In this document: positions 6,893 through 14,923 of the stretch, one piece after another
How the letters are laid out: each line of letters opens with the position of its first letter
How positions within the stretch are numbered: position 1 is the stretch's first letter
NCBI RefSeq assembly: GCF_021699195.1
Contig: NZ_SSXE01000039.1
Location: 1 to 56,213 of the forward strand
Length of the DNA: 56,213 nucleotides
Source of the DNA: Nonomuraea sp. MG754425
GTDB taxonomy: Bacteria > Actinomycetota > Actinomycetes > Streptosporangiales > Streptosporangiaceae
Reading direction: 5' to 3'
Position numbers and translations under genes: made by a program
The notes under the pieces: generated by a model
What the model was told of the DNA's origin: nothing
The model's database searches: none
The model's input: only the letters and a program-made list of their open reading frames with translations

Positions 6893-8475
6893 GGCCGGTC
6901 CCGCCAGGACATGGTGACCAGGCGCGGGGCCGGGTCCTCGGGGGTGTTGCGGCGCACGATGTCCGACAGCGAGCGGGTGGCCGCGATGATCCGTACGCCC
7001 TGCGGGGAGAAGGTGGCGGCGTTGAAGACGCGCGGGGCCAGCAGCGGGTTGGTGAGCGCCTGGGAGAAGGCGTCGATGGCGATGATCTTGGTGAGCAGCG
7101 GGGGCAGGATGGCGTCGGGGGAGCCGGGTTCCTCGGCGAACAGCCCGACGTACAGGTCGACGTCGTCCACGTCGCGGTAGAGCTCGCGCAGCGCGCCGGC
7201 GACCCGCGGGTCACCGGTGATCTGGCCGAAGTCGCGTACGCGCGGGAAGCGGCAGTGCTCGCGATAGCTGTTGTACGGCGCCAGCCCCAGCACCCGCGAG
7301 TCGGCGATGCTGTGCACGTCGATGGGCAGCAGGAGGGGATCGGTGTTGAACAGCCCGATGCGGCCGGCCCGCTGGCGGGAGGCGTCCTCGAACAGCCGCC
7401 CGAGGCCGGTGCCGGGCAGCAGCGCGGCGTTCATCAGGGTCTGCGCCATGGGCAGGTCGTGCCCGCCCACCGACAGCCGCGACGGGATCAGGCTGTGCCA
7501 GCGGTAGACGAGGTTGAACTCGACGGAGGCCCAGTTCTCCCGCTGCCAGGGCGCGTGGGCCAGCATCGACGACAGGCGCGGGTCGAGGGTGAAGCGGAAG
7601 TGGTAGGGGGTGATGTGGTTGATGTACTCCTCGGCCACCAGCTTGATCAGCAGCACGATGAGGATGTTGCGGGCGGTCTGGAACAGCCGCTCGTCGTCCC
7701 AGCCCGGGTAGTGCCGGGCCAGCAGCCGGGCCACCCGGTTGTGCTCGCGCAGGAACAGCACGGTCAGCATGGTGAAGCCGATCTGGCCGTTGCCCCGGTC
7801 GCTGCCGGTGGCGAAGAGCCGGTCGCGCTGGGCGTCGCTCAGCTCCTCGAAGCGGATGACCCGCAGCGCGGCGAACTCCGGCTTGATCTTGCCGTGCTCG
7901 CACAGGTAGGGCGGGAACTCGCCGCCGTTGATGAGCTGGCTCTTGAGCAGCCCGCCGTCGAAGCTGCGCAGCGCGGCGGTGGCGGCCTCGTCGAGGCCGT
8001 AGACCGGGTTGAGGTCGATGTGGTGGTTGGAGGAGTTCTTGCGCGGGTCGCGGGGCACGTTGACGTCGCCGCGCAGGAAACCGTCGGTGAACCACTGCGC
8101 GAAGTACGCGAACAGCACCGTCGAGCGCGGGCACGGGATCATGCTCTCGCCCCGGGTGAACAGCTCGGCGGCGCTCTCGGGGCTGGGCCGCCGGTCGTCG
8201 GCGACCTCGACCGGCGGCAGGTGCCGGCCGCTGTAGCTGCGGTCGGTGAGCGAGGACCACGAGGTGTAGCCCGCCATGGTGCTCAACGGCTCGGGACGCG
8301 GCGGCATCTCGCGGACCGCCCGGTCGATCAGCCAGGCGTTGACCCGGCGCCGCAGCGGCCGGCCGGCCTGGACGAGCCGCCAGAACGGCCGGCCCCGGGT
8401 CAGGGCCAGGAACCTGAGCCGGTTGGCCAGCCCGTCCGTGGCGACGGTACGGGCACTCGATCGTCTCGCGGCCAT
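6889..8475 (-). CDS. Cyclooxygenase-like haem dioxygenase (animal haem peroxidase superfamily)
   Basis: The 528-residue protein follows animal cyclooxygenase (COX) sequences through the catalytic domain: HHIDLNPVYG (151-160) matches COX HGVDLNHIYG; FLREHNRVARLL (241-252) matches the REHNR helix; EFNLVYRWHSLIP (319-331) matches EFNTLYHWHPLLP. The radical tyrosine is therefore Tyr324 and the proximal haem ligand His327. FAQWFTDGF (125-133) aligns with COX FAQHFTHQF, so the distal Gln is kept (Gln127) but the distal His is Asp131. It lacks the EGF and membrane-binding segments and signal peptide of animal COX. It begins 3 nt after the P450 stop and overlaps the lipase start. Likely reaction: insertion of O2 into an unsaturated fatty acid to give a hydroperoxide. 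Confidence 0.88.
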   Translation of the reverse strand: MAARRSSARTVATDGLANRLRFLALTRGRPFWRLVQAGRPLRRRVNAWLIDRAVREMPPRPEPLSTMAGYTSWSSLTDRSYSGRHLPPVEVADDRRPSPESAAELFTRGESMIPCPRSTVLFAYFAQWFTDGFLRGDVNVPRDPRKNSSNHHIDLNPVYGLDEAATAALRSFDGGLLKSQLINGGEFPPYLCEHGKIKPEFAALRVIRFEELSDAQRDRLFATGSDRGNGQIGFTMLTVLFLREHNRVARLLARHYPGWDDERLFQTARNILIVLLIKLVAEEYINHITPYHFRFTLDPRLSSMLAHAPWQRENWASVEFNLVYRWHSLIPSRLSVGGHDLPMAQTLMNAALLPGTGLGRLFEDASRQRAGRIGLFNTDPLLLPIDVHSIADSRVLGLAPYNSYREHCRFPRVRDFGQITGDPRVAGALRELYRDVDDVDLYVGLFAEEPGSPDAILPPLLTKIIAIDAFSQALTNPLLAPRVFNAATFSPQGVRIIAATRSLSDIVRRNTPEDPAPRLVTMSWRDRP

Positions 8476-8478
8476 CGT

Positions 8479-9768
8479 TCAGCCCTCCTGTACGCCGGGC
8501 CCGAGCCCGAGCGCGAACCTGTCGGGGAAGATCCCGAGGCTGTAGGCGATCGACCCCTCGGGCGGCGGGAGCAGGCGCACGCCGGGGCGCAGCAGCAGGC
8601 GGCGTACGGTCTCGGTGATCACCGGCCCGGCCACGTGCACGCCGAGACAGGCGTGATGGCCGGTGCCGAAGAACAGCCGGTGGTGGCGCGGCCGGTCGAG
8701 CCGGAACTCCTCGGGCTCGGGCACCACGTCGGCGTCGAACATGGCCGAGGCCGGGGCCGCGAGCACGTACGTGCCCGCCGGGACGAGCGTGGCGCGCGGG
8801 GTGCCGGCGGCCACGACGTGGTCCTGCTCGCAGAGGCGGGGGATCAGCTTGAAGAACGGGCTGAACCGCAGCGCCTCCCAGACGTACGGCTCGAAGCGCT
8901 CGGGGTCGCCGGCCGCCTCCAGCGCCTCGGCGAGCACCTGCGGGCGCAGCAGGAGCTGCTCGACCGCCTCGGCCATGGCCCCCGGGGCGCTCTCCACGAA
9001 TCCGAGCGGCATCCCGGCCATGTTGATCACGATGCGGTCGTCGGTCATGCCGATGCCGCCGGGCAGCCGGGAGCCGGCCAGCCGGCCGAAGACGTCGTCG
9101 GACGGTACGTCGCCCGCCCGCCGCGCGGCCAGCCGTCCGCGCAGGTAGGCGACCAGTTCGGCGCCCGCCTCGACGGACGCGGCCTGGATCCGCGGATCGG
9201 CGAGGGGGTTGGCGAAGCCGTCGGCGACGATGGCCCGCATCCAGCGCGACAGGGTCTGCGGGTCGGGGCCGGGGACGCCGAAGTAGCCGGCGCTCACGCC
9301 GAGGGCGACCGGGCGGAACAGCTCCTGGACCGCGTCGATGCGGCCCCGCTGCCCGGCGGCGTCGAGCAGGTCGTCGGCCAGGCGTCCGGCCAGCTCGCGG
9401 ACCCGGCCGGCGTCTCCCGGCTCGAGCATGACCCGCATCAGGCCCTTCTCCCGCCAGTTCATCGGGGTCGCGTCCCGGCCCAGCATGAAGGGGGCGCCCA
9501 GGGCGGCGTCGAGGCGCGGGCCGAAGGAGCGGACCGAGAAGACCTCCTCGTGGGAGAGCACCTCGGCCACGTCGGCGAAGCGGGTCACGACCGTGAAGGC
9601 GGGGGTGACGAAGATCGGGCGGTGTGCGCGCAACTCGGCGAACAGGCTCCGCCAGTCTTCCCGCATCCACTGCCTGACCAGGCCGAGCGCCGCCATCGGG
9701 TCGCGGGCGAGCGCCTCGTCGTACCTCTGGAGCAGGCCACCCGTGGTCGCCTGATCGACAGAACCCAT
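8479..9768 (-). CDS. Cytochrome P450 with atypical I-helix, first gene of the dioxygenase operon
   Basis: Numbered from the ATG at 9768 the protein has 429 residues, with the ExxR motif EALR (298-301) and the haem loop FFGTGHHACLG with Cys374. The start was placed at 9768 (MGSVDQATT) because GGAAGGG lies upstream; a start at 9813 is possible. The I-helix reads NMAGMPLGFVESAP where most monooxygenases have AGxET or AGxDT, so the acid-alcohol proton-delivery pair is missing. P450s of that kind often rearrange hydroperoxides instead of activating O2 (allene oxide, epoxy-alcohol, prostacyclin synthases). Its immediate neighbour is a COX-like dioxygenase, as in fungal Ppo fusions, so it probably converts the hydroperoxide made next door. 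Confidence 0.85.
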   Translation of the reverse strand: MGSVDQATTGGLLQRYDEALARDPMAALGLVRQWMREDWRSLFAELRAHRPIFVTPAFTVVTRFADVAEVLSHEEVFSVRSFGPRLDAALGAPFMLGRDATPMNWREKGLMRVMLEPGDAGRVRELAGRLADDLLDAAGQRGRIDAVQELFRPVALGVSAGYFGVPGPDPQTLSRWMRAIVADGFANPLADPRIQAASVEAGAELVAYLRGRLAARRAGDVPSDDVFGRLAGSRLPGGIGMTDDRIVINMAGMPLGFVESAPGAMAEAVEQLLLRPQVLAEALEAAGDPERFEPYVWEALRFSPFFKLIPRLCEQDHVVAAGTPRATLVPAGTYVLAAPASAMFDADVVPEPEEFRLDRPRHHRLFFGTGHHACLGVHVAGPVITETVRRLLLRPGVRLLPPPEGSIAYSLGIFPDRFALGLGPGVQEG

Positions 9769-9965
9769 GCCGCGGCCCTTCCCGACCTGATGATGATCAC
9801 CTTGTGCACACACAATCTACGAAGGCACGGAGCGCCTTCTCAGGACTACGCAGCGCAGTCTTATGGCTCCTCAAAGTAATCCCATCGTCACCCTCAGGTC
9901 AATTGCCTCGGCCTGGGTGCGTCGCCGTTCAATGAGACCGATCACTCCGCTCACGAGGGGGACGC

Positions 9966-10922
9966 GTGACATCACCCAGCCGGCGGCAGCGCGGGAGCAC
10001 GGCGGAGACGGTGGCGATCGGCGCCGGCCGCCGTGGCGCCTACCTGGTCGTCCTGGTCATCCTGCCGGTGCTGGCGCTGGCGCTCGCCGTGCCGGCCGCC
10101 TGGGGGTGGGGCGTCGGGGTCCGCGACCTGGTCATCGCGGTCGTGATGTACCTGGTGAGCATCTTCGGCATCGCCATCGGCTACCACCGGCTGTTCACCC
10201 ACCGCGCCTTCAGGTGCAACCGGGTGCTGCGGATCTGTCTCATGTTCGCCGGCGGCATGGCCGTCGAGGGGCCGGTCACGCTGTGGGCGGCCGAGCACCG
10301 CAGGCACCACAAGTACGCCGACCGCGAGGGCGACCCGCACTCCCCGTGGCGTTACGGCGACAGCGGCCTGGCGCTGCTGCGCGGCATGCTGCACGCGCAC
10401 GTCGGCTGGTTCTACACCGCCCGCCTGCGCTCCAGCCGCCGGCACTGGGTGCCGGACCTGCTGGCGGACCCCGACGTGCGGCGCTTCGACGCCGCCTACC
10501 CGGCCGTCGTGGCGCTGTCGTTCGCGCTGCCCGCCGTCGCCGGCGGGTTGTGGTCGATGTCGTGGGCGGGCGCGTGGAGCGCGATGTTGTGGGGCGGCCT
10601 GGTGCGGTACGCGGTGGTGCACCACGTCACCTGGTCGGTGAACTCGATCGCGCACACCTTCGGCGACCGCCCGTTCCGGACGCGGGACCGCTCGTCCAAC
10701 GTGTGGTGGGTGGCGATGCTGACGCTCGGCGAGGGCTGGCACAACTGGCACCACGTCGAGCCGACCTGCGCCCGGCACGGGGTGCTGCGCGGCCAGCTCG
10801 ATCCGAGCGCGCGGCTGATCCGGTGGTTCGAGCAGGCGGGCTGGGCCCACGACGTGCACTGGCCCAGCCCCGGCCGGCTGACCGCCCACAGCACCGGCCC
10901 GGCCGGTCAGCAGGGGCCTTAG
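9966..10922 (+). CDS. Membrane acyl-CoA/fatty-acid desaturase (delta-9 type)
   Basis: The 318-residue protein has the three histidine boxes of membrane di-iron desaturases: HRLFTHR (74-80), EHRRHH (110-115) and HNWHH (259-263), plus the NSIAH element (226-230). Hydrophobic segments near 25-47, 54-75, 90-108, 178-197 and 200-220 place it in the membrane. GTG 9966 follows GAGGGGGA. Such enzymes introduce a cis double bond, normally delta-9, using a ferredoxin or flavin reductase partner not seen here. It is divergent from the P450-dioxygenase-lipase operon across 197 bp and would supply the unsaturated acyl chains a COX-like enzyme needs. Confidence 0.9.
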   Translation: MTSPSRRQRGSTAETVAIGAGRRGAYLVVLVILPVLALALAVPAAWGWGVGVRDLVIAVVMYLVSIFGIAIGYHRLFTHRAFRCNRVLRICLMFAGGMAVEGPVTLWAAEHRRHHKYADREGDPHSPWRYGDSGLALLRGMLHAHVGWFYTARLRSSRRHWVPDLLADPDVRRFDAAYPAVVALSFALPAVAGGLWSMSWAGAWSAMLWGGLVRYAVVHHVTWSVNSIAHTFGDRPFRTRDRSSNVWWVAMLTLGEGWHNWHHVEPTCARHGVLRGQLDPSARLIRWFEQAGWAHDVHWPSPGRLTAHSTGPAGQQGP

Positions 10923-11043
10923 CGCGCTCTCGGGAGTGTCCGCCGGATGACCTCGTCGTGCCCTGGCCCCGGAGCAGGTGTGGCCCGGAGGATGAGAATC
11001 CCGGGGCCGCTGGGTGAGTGCGCCGCCCCCGGGCACGAGGCCG

Positions 11044-11079
11044 GACGGCGCCACCGACGCTTGCCCCGGTGGCGTCGTC
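11044..11079. terminator. Bidirectional terminator hairpin between convergent genes
   Basis: GACGGCGCCACCG (11044-11056) pairs with CGGTGGCGTCGTC (11067-11079), 12 of 13 positions, with a 10-nt loop. It lies between the desaturase stop (10922) and the stop of the convergent secreted-protein gene (11104). The remaining bases of 10923-11103 show no gene. Confidence 0.6.
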
Positions 11080-11103
11080 CTCCGGGCGCGCCGGACGTCC
11101 GGG

Positions 11104-11670
11104 TCAGCCGTTGAACGTCACGGTGGCGAACCGGTACCAGGTCTTGCCGTTCTCGTCCCCGTAGTGGGTGCGGCCGGTCATGACCTTCCCGGCCGCCGCC
11201 AGCCAACTGTGGCTGCTCTCCTTGTACTCGCCGCTGACGTTCCCGTCGGTCAGCAGCACCTGCCGGCCCTGCCAGTACAGCGCGGCGCTGCGGTAGCGGG
11301 TGGGGCCGTTCTCGTCGTCCTGGTGCCAGCGGCCGACGACCACCTGGTTGTCGGGGGCGCTGTAGTCGGACCGGCTCTCCCTCTCGGGCGAGGTCCAGTC
11401 TCCGGAGTGCACCTCGACCTGCTGGTCGTCGATCAGGATCCGGCTGCAGGAGTAGGTGGTCCTGGCGTTCTCGTCGCCGTAGTGCGAGCGGCCGGTGAGC
11501 ACCTGGTTCGGCGGGCAGGTGAACTGGGTGCCCATCGACTCCCACACGGCCTCGGAGTAGACGCGCTCCACCTTGATCGTCACCGCCGCCGAGGCGGGAG
11601 CGGCCATGGTGGTCGCCGACAGGGCGGCGGCCACGGCGGCCACGGACAGGGTCTTGACGTACGTTCTCAT
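11104..11670 (-). CDS. Secreted three-repeat GDEN-motif protein, copy B
   Basis: The 188-residue protein has a Sec signal peptide (MRTYVKTLS, cleavage after APASA near residue 28). The mature part carries three spaced repeats: GRSHYGDENARTTYSCS, GRWHQDDENGPTRYRSA and GRTHYGDENGKTWYRFA. The core is GRxHxGDENxxTxYR. Acidic Asn/Asp clusters plus aromatics, repeated three times, suggest a three-lobed fold such as a beta-trefoil or beta-prism, possibly binding metal or sugar, but this is inference. Two cysteines in the first repeat may pair. It follows a close paralogue by 28 nt on the same strand and is probably co-transcribed. I do not recognise a named family. Confidence 0.75.
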   Translation of the reverse strand: MRTYVKTLSVAAVAAALSATTMAAPASAAVTIKVERVYSEAVWESMGTQFTCPPNQVLTGRSHYGDENARTTYSCSRILIDDQQVEVHSGDWTSPERESRSDYSAPDNQVVVGRWHQDDENGPTRYRSAALYWQGRQVLLTDGNVSGEYKESSHSWLAAAGKVMTGRTHYGDENGKTWYRFATVTFNG

Positions 11671-11698
11671 CGTCTGCGGTTCCTTCTCGAAGTGGGGG

Positions 11699-12271
11699 TC
11701 AGCTCGCGACGGTCACGGTGGCGAACCGGTAGCGGGTCGTGCCGTTCTCGTCGCCGGTGTGCACGCGGCCGGTCATGACCCTGTTCGCGTCGGCCTGCCA
11801 GGCGTGGTTGCTCTCGCGGTAGGCGCCGCTGATGTCCCCGCCGGTCAGCAGCACCCGCTGGCCCCGCCAGTAGACGGTGGCGGAGCGGTACCTGGTGTAG
11901 CCGTTCTCGTCGCCCTCGTGCCAGCGGCCGGCGACCGCCTCGTTGTCGGGGGCGCTGTAGTCGGACCTGCTCTCCTTCTGGCGGTTGTTCCAGTCGCCCA
12001 GGTACACCTGGGCCTGCTCGCCGTCGATGAGGATGAAGCTGCAGTAGTACGTGGTGGGCGCGTTCTCGTCGCCGTAGTGCGAGCGGCCGGTGAGCACCGT
12101 GTTCGTGGGGCAGGTGAATGGGTCGATCCACTCGCGCACCATCTCGGCGTGGGCGCGCTCGACCTTGATCGTCACGGCGGCGGCGGACGCGGGCGCGGGT
12201 GTCGCCACGGCCAGGGCCGCCAGGGCGGTCAGGGCGGCGGACGCCGCGATGGGTGACGTCTTCTTCCTCAT
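11699..12271 (-). CDS. Secreted three-repeat GDEN-motif protein, copy A
   Basis: The 190-residue protein is a paralogue of the next gene, with signal peptide MRKKTSPIAASAALTALAAL and cleavage after APASA. Its repeats are GRSHYGDENAPTTYYCS, GRWHEGDENGYTRYRSA and GRVHTGDENGTTRYRFA. The mature proteins align end to end (ITIKVER-like start, SRSDYSAPDN between repeats one and two, and SH/NHxW between two and three). ATG 12271 was chosen over upstream in-frame codons because the signal peptide starts there and GGAGACACGC precedes it. The pair is a tandem duplication. The role is unknown; a secreted binding or structural protein is plausible. Confidence 0.77.
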   Translation of the reverse strand: MRKKTSPIAASAALTALAALAVATPAPASAAAVTIKVERAHAEMVREWIDPFTCPTNTVLTGRSHYGDENAPTTYYCSFILIDGEQAQVYLGDWNNRQKESRSDYSAPDNEAVAGRWHEGDENGYTRYRSATVYWRGQRVLLTGGDISGAYRESNHAWQADANRVMTGRVHTGDENGTTRYRFATVTVAS

Positions 12272-12471
12272 ATGCGTGTCTCCTGCGCTGCGGTTTCGGT
12301 TACCTCGCGGAGCTTCGCGGAGCCGACTGGTGATCCACTTGTGGCTGGGTTGCGACAGCGGTCCTGGCCGGCCGGAGTGCACGAAGGTGAGTCCAGCGTG
12401 GAAGACGATCGCGTATGAATCACAGATGCGGACGCATTGGCCATCTCCGCGAGCGTTCATAGGGTCGACGC

Positions 12472-14091
12472 ATGACGAGAACATTGGTCAGCGGGGCGAC
12501 CGGCACGGTCGGCCGCCCGCTGGTGACGGCACTTCAGGACGCGGGCGCCGACGTCCGCACGGTGACGAGGGAGCTGACCGACCCGGTCGCGCTGGAGGCG
12601 GCCCTCGACGGTGTCGAAGCGGTGTTCCTGCTGTGGCCGTTCGCGTCGGCCGACGGCGCCCGCGAGGTGGTCGAGCTGATCGGGGCGCGGCGGGTGGTCT
12701 ACCTGTCCTCGGCGGCCGTCCGTCCGCACGAGGCCGAGATCGAACGCCTGATCGCCGCGACCGCCCGGGAGTGGACGGTGCTGCGCCCGCACGCGTTCGC
12801 CGCCAACACCCTGCGCTGGGCGGAGCAGGTGCGCGCCGGCGTCGTACGGCAGCCGCGGGGCGAGGCGGTCTTCTCGCCCATCCACGAGCGGGACATCGCC
12901 GCCGTCGCCGTGCGCGCGCTGCTCGACGACGGGCACCACGAGGCGGTCCACACGCTGACCGGTCCCCGGCCGCTGACCCAGCGGGAGCAGGCGCAGGTGA
13001 TCGGCCTCGCCATCGGCCGTCCGGTGCGCTGGGAGGACGAGCCCGAGGAGGAGACCAGGCGGCGGCTGCTCGGGCAGGGCTGGCCCGCCCCGGCCGTGGA
13101 CGGGATGCTGCGCGACCTGGCCGGACCCGGCCCGTCCAGCACGACCGTGGAGCAGGTCACCGGAGTGCCCGCGAGCACGTTCGAGAGGTGGGCGGGCGAG
13201 CACGCGGCGGACTTCCTCGGCACCATGCGGGCCGCCCGCATCCACGAGTACGGCGATCCCTCGGTGATCTCGCTGGACGAGGTGCCGGTGCCGCGGCCCG
13301 GACCGGGGGAGGTGCTCATCAGGGTGGCCGCGACGTCGTTCAACCCGTCGGAGGCCGGCCTGCGCACGGGCCTGCTGCGCGGCGTGCTCGACATCACGCT
13401 CCCGCACACGCTCGGCGTGGACGTCGCGGGCACCGTGGTCAGCGGGGCGGGCGACCTCGTCCCCGGCGACCGGGTGATCGGGCTCATCGACGGGGCGGCG
13501 GCCGAGTACGTGGTGGCGAAGGCGAGCCTGCTGGTCAGGGCGCCGGAGCGGATCCCGCTGGCGGACGCGGCCGCCGTGCCGGTGGCCGGGCTCACCGCCT
13601 GGCAGGCGATCTTCGACCATGCCCGCATCGGCCCCGGCAGCCGGGTGCTGATCAACGGGGCCGGCGGCGGCGTCGGGCTGTTCGCCGTGCAACTGGCCAA
13701 GCACACGGGCGCGTACGTGGTGGCGACGGCCAGTCCGCGCAGCGCCGCCGCCGTGCGCGCGCTGGGGGCTGACGAGGTCGTGGACTACACCGCCGATCCG
13801 CTGCCCGGCGGCAACGACGTGCTGATCAACCTGGTGCCCGGTGTGCCCGCGTCGGTGTCGGAGCTGGCCGGGGCGTTCGTCTCGATCACCGAGCCGATCG
13901 AGCATCCGCGCGCCGTCCGGTTCGTGGCCCGCAACGACCCGGGCCAGTTGGCCGAGCTCGTGGCGCTGATCGACAAGGGCGCGGTGGTGGTGGAGACGAG
14001 CGTCCGGCCGCTGGAGTCGCTGGCGGACCTGCACCGGGCCGCCGAGCGTGGCGGCCTCCGCGGGAAGGTCATCGTGTCGGTGCAGGCGTGA
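12472..14091 (+). CDS. Fusion of NmrA-like NAD(P)-binding protein and zinc-independent quinone oxidoreductase
   Basis: The 539-residue protein holds two complete enzymes. Residues 1-243 are an atypical short-chain reductase of the NmrA/NAD(P)H-binding type: TLVSGATGTVGRPLV for the cofactor, VVYLSSAAV, and a C terminus TFERWAGEHAADFLG that normally ends such proteins. Residues 245-539 are a medium-chain quinone reductase/zeta-crystallin type enzyme starting MRAARIHEYGDP, with PGPGEVLIRV and the NADPH loop NGAGGGVGLFAVQLAK; the catalytic-zinc cysteines are absent. The join is seamless, as if a stop codon between adjacent genes had been lost. Expected activity is NADPH-dependent reduction of quinones or enones. 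Cytoplasmic. Confidence 0.85.
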   Translation: MTRTLVSGATGTVGRPLVTALQDAGADVRTVTRELTDPVALEAALDGVEAVFLLWPFASADGAREVVELIGARRVVYLSSAAVRPHEAEIERLIAATAREWTVLRPHAFAANTLRWAEQVRAGVVRQPRGEAVFSPIHERDIAAVAVRALLDDGHHEAVHTLTGPRPLTQREQAQVIGLAIGRPVRWEDEPEEETRRRLLGQGWPAPAVDGMLRDLAGPGPSSTTVEQVTGVPASTFERWAGEHAADFLGTMRAARIHEYGDPSVISLDEVPVPRPGPGEVLIRVAATSFNPSEAGLRTGLLRGVLDITLPHTLGVDVAGTVVSGAGDLVPGDRVIGLIDGAAAEYVVAKASLLVRAPERIPLADAAAVPVAGLTAWQAIFDHARIGPGSRVLINGAGGGVGLFAVQLAKHTGAYVVATASPRSAAAVRALGADEVVDYTADPLPGGNDVLINLVPGVPASVSELAGAFVSITEPIEHPRAVRFVARNDPGQLAELVALIDKGAVVVETSVRPLESLADLHRAAERGGLRGKVIVSVQA

Positions 14092-14142
14092 TCACGATCG
14101 GGGTCTGACGGGATCGTCCTGATCGCCGTAGGGTGGGCGGTC

Positions 14143-14796
14143 ATGGGCGGACTCGTACTCTTCGACCTGGACAACACGCTCGTGAACCGGCATGACGCGT
14201 TCCACCGATGGCTGGCGGAGTTCGCCGGGAGGTGGGGGCTGGGGGAGCGCGACACCGCCTGGACGGCCGTCCTGGACGCCGACGGGATGACGCCGAGGCA
14301 GGAGTTCTTCGCCGCGGTGCGGGAGCGGTTCGGGCTCCCCGAACCGGCGGAGGAGCTGCTGGCGGCCTTCCACGAGCGCATGCCCGAGCTGGTCGTCTGC
14401 CCGCCCGAGGTGCTGGCCGGGCTGGGCCGGTTGCGGGCGGCCGGCTGGCGGCTGGGGATCGTGACCAACGGGGCCGCCGGCAACCAGGAGGGCAAGATCC
14501 GCTGCTCGGGCCTGGCCGCGATGGTGGACGGGTGGGCGATCTCCGGGGCGGAAGGGGTCGCCAAGCCGGATGCCCGCCTGTTCCGGGTCGCCGCCGAGCG
14601 TTGCGGCGCGGACCTCGCCGGGGGCGGCTGGATGGTCGGGGACGACCCGGTCAACGACGTCGTGGGCGGGCGGTCGGCCGGGCTGACCACGATCTGGGTC
14701 GATCGGCGGGTCGGCCCGTGGCCGGCGGCGGAGCCGAAGCCCGATCGGGTCGTCGCCGACGCGGCCGGGGCGATCGCGGTGCTGCTGGACCGGTAG
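14143..14796 (+). CDS. HAD-family hydrolase
   Basis: The 217-residue protein has all four haloacid-dehalogenase motifs: FDLDNTLV (nucleophile Asp8, acid Asp10), IVTNG (motif II), [10 protein letters not shown] with the motif III Lys, and [12 protein letters not shown] (motif IV). A helical cap sits between motifs I and II, as in subclass I phosphatases such as phosphoglycolate phosphatase or YjjG. The start gives [12 protein letters not shown]. The substrate cannot be predicted; small phosphoesters are typical. It lies 51 nt after the oxidoreductase fusion and may share its transcript. Confidence 0.87.
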   Translation: MGGLVLFDLDNTLVNRHDAFHRWLAEFAGRWGLGERDTAWTAVLDADGMTPRQEFFAAVRERFGLPEPAEELLAAFHERMPELVVCPPEVLAGLGRLRAAGWRLGIVTNGAAGNQEGKIRCSGLAAMVDGWAISGAEGVAKPDARLFRVAAERCGADLAGGGWMVGDDPVNDVVGGRSAGLTTIWVDRRVGPWPAAEPKPDRVVADAAGAIAVLLDR

Positions 14797-14923
14797 CCGC
14801 ACGACCGGCCCGCGAGGGCCCGGCCGCCGTTCGATCACGGCACGGGGCGGAGTATCGGATCGTCCAGGACGAAACGGGCCGCAGCCGCCGCACCGAAGAT
14901 GCGCTGAAGGCGACGCGGTCGGC

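Noticed and set aside
4020..9670. Long minus-strand frames of 1064 and 819 codons overlapping the lipase, dioxygenase and P450 genes
   Set aside because: Arg/Pro/Gly-rich frames shifted from the real genes, which carry the catalytic motifs.
9821..9839. GAAGGC and GCCTTC inverted repeat between the P450 and desaturase genes
   Set aside because: Only 6-bp arms in a GC-rich background with no matching second copy; could be chance.
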